Shown here piece after piece: positions 5,806 to 9,174 of a DNA stretch of 9,174 bases. The translations under genes were made by a program, and so were the position numbers. A model generated the notes under the pieces. That model was not told the origin of the DNA and did no database searches. It was given only the letters and a program-made list of their open reading frames with translations. The stretch covers positions 1-9,174 of the forward strand of contig JAKLQT010000030.1 of assembly GCA_022013205.1 (NCBI GenBank). The letters are read 5' to 3'. This DNA comes from Candidatus Omnitrophota bacterium. GTDB taxonomy: Bacteria; Omnitrophota; Gorgyraeia; B26-G9. Position 1 is the first letter of the stretch. Each line of letters begins with the position of its first letter.

Positions 5806-6369
5806 TTACTGCCTTTGCAGAGGCCTTGCAGGCCTTTGCGGCGGCGGGGGAAGTATCAGCTGTTGCTGCTGCATGTTCCTTATGTTCTGCATGGTCTGGA
5901 TGTCTCTTTGTGTATTTTGAAAAAAATTGTAAGTTCGGATCACTTCCATCATTTTTCTTATCTGCTCGGCCTGGTTGGCCGCATCCTGCATGGATTTTTG
6001 GTTTTGCGTCTGAGTGAAATCAGTTATTTCCTCTTTGAGCGCGCCCAATTTAACCAGCTCAGCAAAGATAAATTCAGGTTCATTAATCGCCCAGCTATAA
6101 AGTTCACTGTCTACAAAAATCAGCACGCAGTATTCTTCCTTTCGCAATAAAGCAAGGGCTTTCTGGTGATAAGTCCATACTTCTACGGGATAATTATTTT
6201 CAGTTAAGCCAACCTTGACCTTTTCCGCGGGTTCTCCCCAGAGCTCAATCACTTGTGCCTCAGTCATTCCGTGTGTGAATTCAGATGATTTTTTCTTCAA
6301 GGTAGCGCAGCCGGGCAGAATAATAGAGAACATTAAAAACATCGAGATATAAAGATATACTTTCTTCAT
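5806..6369 (-). CDS. BamE/SmpA-like lipoprotein with Gln/Pro-rich tail
   Basis: This 187-residue protein begins with a lipoprotein signal (MKKVYLY, hydrophobic core, lipobox L-P-G-C, Cys21). Next is HGMTEAQVIELWGEPAEKVKVG (residues 33-54), the SmpA/BamE-type helix with its 'G-M-T...V...G-P' pattern. The strands VEVWTYHQKA and YCVLIFVDSELYSWAIN (roughly 62-96) follow. After about residue 110 it becomes Gln/Asn-rich and probably coiled (QNQKSMQDAANQAEQIRKM), then QQQQLILPPPPQRPARP. It is likely an outer-membrane or periplasmic-face lipoprotein with an extended tail; its partner is unknown. No Shine-Dalgarno is visible. The nuclease gene lies 101 bases downstream on the same strand with its own promoter. 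Confidence 0.78.
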   Translation of the reverse strand: MKKVYLYISMFLMFSIILPGCATLKKKSSEFTHGMTEAQVIELWGEPAEKVKVGLTENNYPVEVWTYHQKALALLRKEEYCVLIFVDSELYSWAINEPEFIFAELVKLGALKEEITDFTQTQNQKSMQDAANQAEQIRKMMEVIRTYNFFQNTQRDIQTMQNIRNMQQQQLILPPPPQRPARPLQRQ

Positions 6370-6375
6370 GATGTA

Positions 6376-6404
6376 AATTTAACATAAAAGCATGCTTTTG
6401 TCAA
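6376..6404 (-). promoter_or_regulatory. promoter candidate for the BamE-like lipoprotein
   Basis: On the - strand a perfect TTGACA (6404-6399) is followed after 17 bases by TAAATT (6381-6376, 4 of 6). Transcription would begin at or within a few bases of the ATG at 6369. Together with the missing Shine-Dalgarno this suggests a leaderless mRNA. The spacer contains the palindrome AAAGCATGCTTT, a possible repressor site. Confidence 0.45.
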
Positions 6405-6584
6405 AGATGCATATGGAGTTTACCCATTTTTTCTCCACAGACAGTGCTTCTAATTCCTGAATAGAATTATAGAAGGGAAGGTAGATGTAGGAATAGCAAG
6501 TAGTTAGAGAAAGAGGTATAATCACTTAAAAGGTGAAAAAATTATTTAAATTTAAGAGGTAAATCGGGATAAACAGCCAGGTGA

Positions 6585-6691
6585 AATTGTATTTACTCAT
6601 TCTCGACAGCCATCCACGGCTGTCTGCGAGGTAATCAGTCGATTTTTACACATCCTTGTAAATCGACTGATTAAAATCCGCAAATACAATT
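6585..6691. repeat. compound hairpin element with three-way-junction geometry
   Basis: AATTGTATTT (6585-6594) pairs perfectly with AAATACAATT (6682-6691) and encloses two further hairpins. The first is CTCG-ACAGCC, loop ATCCAC, GGCTGT-CTG-CGAG (6602-6630). The second is a 14-bp stem, 6632-6645 with 6660-6673, continued after a TT bulge by ACA/TGT and capped by CATCCT. The outer arms with their flanking G-rich and C-rich ends also look like terminal inverted repeats. It may be a small structured RNA or a miniature mobile element; the sequence does not decide between them. Confidence 0.5.
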
Positions 6692-6745
6692 CCCCCTAAC
6701 TGTTTGATATGCAAAGAAAAAGTGTTTTCTATCTCGGAGTTGGGG
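6673..6745. repeat. 73-bp direct repeat, copy A
   Basis: This copy matches 7091-7163 at 70 of 73 positions with no gaps. The right part can fold: AGAAAA-AGTG-TTTTCT is a perfect small hairpin, and outer CCCC and AGTTGGGG segments lie opposite each other. It overlaps the right arm of the compound hairpin element. Confidence 0.9.
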
Positions 6746-6930
6746 ACAGTGAAAATCGATTGGCAGACATCTTAGAATTATGATATATTTATATAAGAGG
6801 ATGGGTGGATACATCCTTGCATGACGTATAAAGACGTAAAGAGGGATGCGATGACCCAATTCGGGCAAAACCACCTACCCTCGCCTTTTAATTTCATTTA
6901 TGAAATTATGGTGAGTGAAGTCGAACAATG

Positions 6931-6958
6931 CAGTCTACAGTCCATGGTCTATAGTCAG
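6931..6958. repeat. degenerate heptamer tandem repeat
   Basis: Four seven-base units follow each other: CAGTCTA, CAGTCCA, TGGTCTA, TAGTCAG, sharing the pattern YRGTCYA. A related run occurs at 9059-9100. Confidence 0.7.
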
Positions 6959-7067
6959 AAGAAGGACATAAGGACACAAGTCACAGGTTGCAAAGTTATA
7001 AGCATTTGACGGGTGTCCTTGAGAGTGGTGCGTATACAATAACATCTTCATCAAGTTATTAGCTGTT

Positions 7068-7094
7068 GTGCTAAACAGTGCCTCCACTACAAAA
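7068..7094. repeat. ~27-bp degenerate direct repeat flanking hipBST, left copy
   Basis: GTGC, AAACAGT, CC, CC, C and ACAAA are shared in order with 8911-8938. The four substitutions are all transitions and there is one length difference. It abuts copy B of the 73-bp repeat. Confidence 0.55.
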
Positions 7095-7163
7095 TCCGCA
7101 AATACAATTCCCCCTATCTGTTTGATATGCAAAGGAAAAGTGTTTTCTATCTAGGAGTTGGGG
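7091..7163. repeat. 73-bp direct repeat, copy B
   Basis: This copy differs from 6673-6745 at three positions only. One difference (A to G in the small stem) keeps pairing as a G:T wobble. The compound hairpin that precedes copy A is absent before copy B, so the 73-bp unit has moved or been duplicated without it. Confidence 0.9.
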
Positions 7164-7285
7164 TTCAATAATTCAGTAACTTACGGTCTCATGTAAAAAA
7201 AACAGCGTATATTTCAATTTGTGGAGAGAATATAAACGGATAAGGTGCAGTCAATATCAAGTATTTTTTATAAAAGTCTATCTAC

Positions 7286-7307
7286 ATTATACCTTAAAGG
7301 GTATAAT
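7286..7307. promoter_or_regulatory. HipB operator candidate 1
   Basis: Arms ATTATACC (7286-7293) and GGTATAAT (7300-7307) are perfectly inverted around six bases. It is the most symmetrical of four related sites ahead of hipB. Read on the - strand it contains TTATACCCTTTA. Confidence 0.65.
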
Positions 7308-7340
7308 AGTGCTTTAAATTTGACTTAAATCACAATAAAT

Positions 7341-7358
7341 AACCCCTAAAGGGTATAG
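7341..7358. promoter_or_regulatory. HipB operator candidate 2
   Basis: ACCC and GGGT are inverted around CTAAA (7342-7354), followed by the half-site extension ATA. On the - strand it reads CTATACCCTTTAGGGG, close to the other three sites. Confidence 0.6.
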
Positions 7359-7369
7359 TATAAATATTT

Positions 7370-7388
7370 TTATCCCTAACGGGTATAA
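7370..7388. promoter_or_regulatory. HipB operator candidate 3
   Basis: TATCCC and GGGTATA are inverted around TAAC. On the - strand it reads TTATACCCGTTAGG, identical over 14 bases to the start of site 4. Its layout resembles the TATCC-N8-GGATA operators of E. coli hipBA. Confidence 0.65.
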
Positions 7389-7404
7389 AAAGAATTAAAA
7401 TAAC

Positions 7405-7433
7405 TTGCAATTATACCCGTTAGGTGGTATATT
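7405..7433 (+). promoter_or_regulatory. hipBST promoter with operator 4 in the spacer
   Basis: A -35 TTGCAA (7405-7410), a 17-base spacer and a -10 TATATT (7428-7433, 5 of 6) predict a start near 7440, only about three bases before the hipB ATG. The spacer and -10 are covered by the fourth operator: TATACC (7412-7417) and GGTATA (7426-7431) around eight bases. A repressor bound here would block RNA polymerase directly, which fits autoregulation by HipB. With no Shine-Dalgarno before the ATG, the mRNA may be nearly leaderless. Confidence 0.65.
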
Positions 7434-7442
7434 TTTATTGCT

Positions 7443-7667
7443 ATGACACAACGTCTAATCAATCTTCAGGTCAAAACTTTGCGAAAAAAACTGGGTTTAA
7501 CTCAAATTGAATTCGCGAAAAGAACGGGTGTAGGACTGCGGTTTCTAAGAGAGCTCGAAGGAGGAAAAACTACTATTCGTTTAGATAAACTCAATCAGGT
7601 TTTGGACTTCTTGGGTGTTCATTTAGAATTAGTCCTACATAACAACACAAAAGATAGAACCCTTTAA
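7443..7667 (+). CDS. hipB: HipB-like antitoxin/repressor (XRE-type HTH)
   Basis: This 74-residue protein has one Cro/C1-type helix-turn-helix: LQVKTLRKKLGLTQIEFAKRTGVGLRFLRELEGGKTTIRLDKLNQVLDFLG (residues 8-58). The recognition helix is GVGLRFLRELEGGK, typical of HipB and Y4mF-type regulators. It should dimerise, bind the four palindromic sites upstream and repress its own operon, with HipS and HipT modulating binding. No Shine-Dalgarno is visible; the start is set by the beginning of the HTH domain and the absence of an upstream alternative. hipS follows after 14 bases. It is the first gene of a three-gene operon, the order expected for HipBST. Confidence 0.88.
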   Translation: MTQRLINLQVKTLRKKLGLTQIEFAKRTGVGLRFLRELEGGKTTIRLDKLNQVLDFLGVHLELVLHNNTKDRTL

Positions 7668-7681
7668 TTGGATGTAAGATA

Positions 7682-8032
7682 ATGTTGGAATCTAGAAAAG
7701 CGCAGGTCTATTTCAAAGGTTATTTGGCTGGATATATTAGCGAAACAAAAGCTGGATATATTTTTGAATACAATAAGGAGTTTTTTAAAAAAAATATATG
7801 CATTTCTGTGTCATTGCCACCGAGGGAAGAACCGTATGAAGCGAACGAATTATTTTCTTTTTTTCGAGGTCTTTTACCTGAGGGGTGGTATTTAGATATT
7901 GTTTCTGCTACACAAAAAGTAGATAGGAATGATTTGTTTGGTTTGTTACTTTGTACAACTAACGTAGATACAATCGGAGCTGTGACTGTTCGGCGTATAG
8001 ATAAGGTGGATAATGAACAAGAAACTTATTAA
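7682..8032 (+). CDS. hipS: HipS-like antitoxin (detached HipA N-terminal subdomain)
   Basis: This 116-residue protein matches only the N-subdomain-1 of HipA kinases: AQVYFKGYLAGYIS, then SVSLPPREEPYEANELFSFFRGLLPEGW (residues 42-69), then DLFGLLLC..VDTIGAVTV. In ordinary HipA this domain is fused to the kinase; here it ends and hipT begins separately. In the E. coli HipBST system HipS is the antitoxin and blocks the kinase by inserting a tryptophan (Trp65) into its active site. Trp69 in L-P-E-G-W is the likely counterpart. The usual 'GGD.GAV' loop reads NVDTIGAV here, a small deviation. Shine-Dalgarno is weak. The 3' end overlaps hipT by 20 bases in another frame. Confidence 0.85.
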   Translation: MLESRKAQVYFKGYLAGYISETKAGYIFEYNKEFFKKNICISVSLPPREEPYEANELFSFFRGLLPEGWYLDIVSATQKVDRNDLFGLLLCTTNVDTIGAVTVRRIDKVDNEQETY

Positions 8033-8882
8033 AACTATATTTAATACCTCTAAGTTGCCGCTAATAGAGTTTGGGTTGAGGGAAGTTTCTCAAAAAGCTC
8101 AAAAGGTGTCGGGGAAATTATCTATTTCAGGGGTTCAGCCAAAATTATCTATGAAGCTGGATAAAAAAAGAAACGTGCTAACTTCTGTTGCAAAAGGAGG
8201 AGAATATATATTAAAGCCGCAAACTGCAGCTTTTCTAAATCTCCCGGAGAATGAACAATGCTGTATGGATATTGCGCAACAGTTTAAAATTGACGTTCCT
8301 CCACATTGTCTATTACCATTGAAAGATGGTAGTTTGGCATATATTGTGAAAAGATTTGACAGAGAATCAGGAATAAAAATACATCAGGAAGAATTCGCGC
8401 AAATTTTAGAATTTAAAGACAAATACAAGGGATCCGTTGAGCAAATTGGCCGTAAATTAAAAGAAATATCATCTGCTCCTGGGTATGATGTGCAATTATT
8501 TTTTGAGAGAGTGGTTTTCAACTATATTATTGGAAATGGAGATGCTCATTTAAAAAATTACTCAATTGCGCACAAAGATCAGGGGACTTTCCGTTTAACG
8601 CCTGCCTATGATATTGTTTGTTCCCGGCTGGCGATCCCGGAAGAAAAGGAAGAGTCGGCGTTATCTATAAATGGCAGGAAGAATAACTTAAAAAGAGAAG
8701 ATTTTGATAGGTTAGCTGAATATTTAAATATTCCAATAAAAATTAGATATGATAAATTTGAAAAAAATTTAAAATTGATGGAAGCAATAATTAATAATTC
8801 AGAAATCACAGAAGAAGCTCAAAAGAGATTTATTGCTATTATTAAAAACCGTTTCGCGCGCTTAAATTTAACTGAGAGCTGA
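8013..8882 (+). CDS. hipT: HipT-like serine/threonine kinase toxin
   Basis: This 289-residue protein is a HipA-family kinase without the N-terminal subdomain. The glycine-rich loop reads GKLSISGVQPK, with Ser37 and Ser39 matching the S-I-S autophosphorylation motif of E. coli HipT (Ser57/Ser59). Lys68 in EYILKP is the ATP-binding lysine. The catalytic loop is IIGNGDAHLKNYS with Asp177 and Asn182, and Asp200 in AYDIVCS is the metal-binding Asp. The 23-residue distance between the two Asp equals that between Asp210 and Asp233 of E. coli HipT. Family members phosphorylate aminoacyl-tRNA synthetases or related targets (TrpS for E. coli HipT); this target is unknown. AGGTGG precedes the start by 4 bases, and the frame overlaps hipS. 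It is about 45 residues shorter than the E. coli protein. Confidence 0.9.
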   Translation: MNKKLIKTIFNTSKLPLIEFGLREVSQKAQKVSGKLSISGVQPKLSMKLDKKRNVLTSVAKGGEYILKPQTAAFLNLPENEQCCMDIAQQFKIDVPPHCLLPLKDGSLAYIVKRFDRESGIKIHQEEFAQILEFKDKYKGSVEQIGRKLKEISSAPGYDVQLFFERVVFNYIIGNGDAHLKNYSIAHKDQGTFRLTPAYDIVCSRLAIPEEKEESALSINGRKNNLKREDFDRLAEYLNIPIKIRYDKFEKNLKLMEAIINNSEITEEAQKRFIAIIKNRFARLNLTES

Positions 8883-8910
8883 TTAGAGGCGTCTACTATT
8901 TGATGTGTAA

Positions 8911-8938
8911 GTGCCCAAACAGTACCCCCGCCACAAAG
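8911..8938. repeat. ~27-bp degenerate direct repeat flanking hipBST, right copy
   Basis: It reads GTGCCCAAACAGTACCCCC and continues to ACAAA, with about 21 shared positions with 7068-7094. It starts 29 bases after the hipT stop. Its 3' half forms the left arm of a 7-bp GC-rich hairpin. Confidence 0.55.
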
Positions 8939-9058
8939 ATTGGCGGGCAGGCATCCAATGCAGTAATATTGGTAAGCAAATGTAATCAAATGCGTTAGTC
9001 CCGAATCGAATTTATTCTGGTTTGGGGTAAATATCCGCACTATACTAATCCCTGCTTT

Positions 9059-9100
9059 TAGTCTGTAGTTGATGGCTAATAGTCGATGGTCCATAGTTTT
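9059..9100. repeat. degenerate heptamer tandem repeat
   Basis: Six seven-base units run in phase: TAGTCTG, TAGTTGA, TGGCTAA, TAGTCGA, TGGTCCA, TAGTTTT, sharing TRGTCNA. A further phase of CTATCAG, CTATGAG, CTAATCC follows at about 9122-9142. The same unit type is seen at 6931-6958. Confidence 0.7.
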
Positions 9101-9174
9101 TTTCGTCGTTTATCACATGAACTATCAGCTATGAGCTAATCCGCGTCTCTCGACTCTATGTAACCGGTGAGTTA

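Larger units (their letters stand above)
6370..7285. other. gene-free, repeat- and hairpin-rich region
   Basis: No open frame here looks like a protein: the longest are 62-67 codons, overlap repeats or hairpins, and show no family motif. The region holds the lipoprotein promoter (6376-6404), a 10-bp bulged hairpin (6447-6475), the compound structure at 6585-6691, two 73-bp direct repeats (6673-6745, 7091-7163), a perfect 8-bp hairpin AATTTCAT/ATGAAATT (6890-6907) and heptamer repeats (6931-6958). It resembles an accumulation of small non-autonomous elements between the core genes and the hipBST module. Confidence 0.55.
8883..9174. other. non-coding tail region downstream of hipT
   Basis: No gene is supported here. 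It contains the right copy of the ~27-bp repeat (8911-8938), a hairpin with arms CCCGCCA (8927-8933) and TGGCGGG (8941-8947), and heptamer repeats. The hairpin is GC-rich for this AT-rich area but has no T-run, so it is a poor terminator candidate. Confidence 0.5.

Noticed and set aside
6632..6673. Long 14-bp hairpin as a rho-independent terminator
   Set aside because: Neither strand has a T-run after the stem, and no gene ends next to it.
6693..6746. CCCTAAC...GTTGGGG in the 73-bp repeat as another attC site
   Set aside because: Both outer boxes miss the consensus at the variable end position, copy B has CTATC in place of CTAAC, the site is short, and no + strand gene precedes it.
6821..7009. 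62-codon + strand open frame starting MTYKDVKRDAM
   Set aside because: No domain or Shine-Dalgarno, and it runs through a perfect hairpin and the heptamer repeat, so it is most likely chance.
6671..7132. Two - strand open frames (67 and 65 codons) across the 73-bp repeats
   Set aside because: The 73-bp repeat is read in different frames in the two, so the similarity is at DNA level, not protein level; neither shows a start signal or a family motif.
7682..8882. hipS-hipT as a frameshifted single hipA gene
   Set aside because: hipT has its own well-placed Shine-Dalgarno, HipS carries the tryptophan expected of a free antitoxin, and HipT carries the S-I-S loop of HipBST kinases, so two separate genes are the better reading.
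8819..9094. 91-codon - strand open frame near the right end
   Set aside because: It overlaps the hipT 3' end antisense and is built from the hip-flanking repeat and heptamer repeats; no recognisable domain.

Overview
The window looks like chromosomal DNA of an uncultivated, AT-rich, Gram-negative bacterium. It has a GT9 (heptosyltransferase-type) lipopolysaccharide enzyme and two small lipoproteins with lipoboxes and a BamE/SmpA-like motif. Gene style and dispersed structured repeats resemble Omnitrophota-type genomes, but that placement is an impression, not a demonstration. No rRNA, tRNA, CRISPR array, transposase or integrase gene was found.

Layout. (1) Positions 1-1810 are an accessory block with all genes on +: the 3' part of a DUF3592-like membrane protein, a hicB-hicA toxin-antitoxin pair, and a small TIR-domain protein. 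Two copies of a ~125-bp direct repeat bracket hicBA. Each lies in a longer imperfect palindrome ending in GTTRRRY, and the TIR stop codon lies in a third RYYYAAC/GTTRRR pair. This reads as a short run of integron-like gene cassettes with unusually long attC-like sites, although no integrase is in view. A strong bidirectional terminator closes the block. (2) Positions 1885-6369 are house-type genes: a BamE-like lipoprotein (-), a GT9 glycosyltransferase translationally coupled to a membrane-anchored alpha/beta hydrolase (+), a secreted EEP-family nuclease with a ComEA-like helix-hairpin-helix tail (-), and a second BamE-like lipoprotein (-). The GT9 leader contains mutually exclusive hairpins. 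(3) Positions 6370-7285 hold no convincing gene but much structure: a compound hairpin with three-way-junction geometry, a 73-bp direct repeat (70/73 identical) and degenerate heptamer repeats. (4) Positions 7286-8882 are a complete tripartite HipBST toxin-antitoxin system, preceded by four operator-like sites, one lying in the spacer of the likely promoter. A ~27-bp degenerate direct repeat flanks it. (5) The last 290 bp are non-coding with another heptamer run.

How the parts relate. Both ends of the window carry stress or defence modules (HicBA, TIR, HipBST) embedded in repeats, around a middle of envelope and secreted-protein genes. The most informative points are the cassette-like organisation of hicBA and TIR, and the hipBST locus with the SIS loop in HipT, an LPEGW tryptophan in HipS and an operator array.
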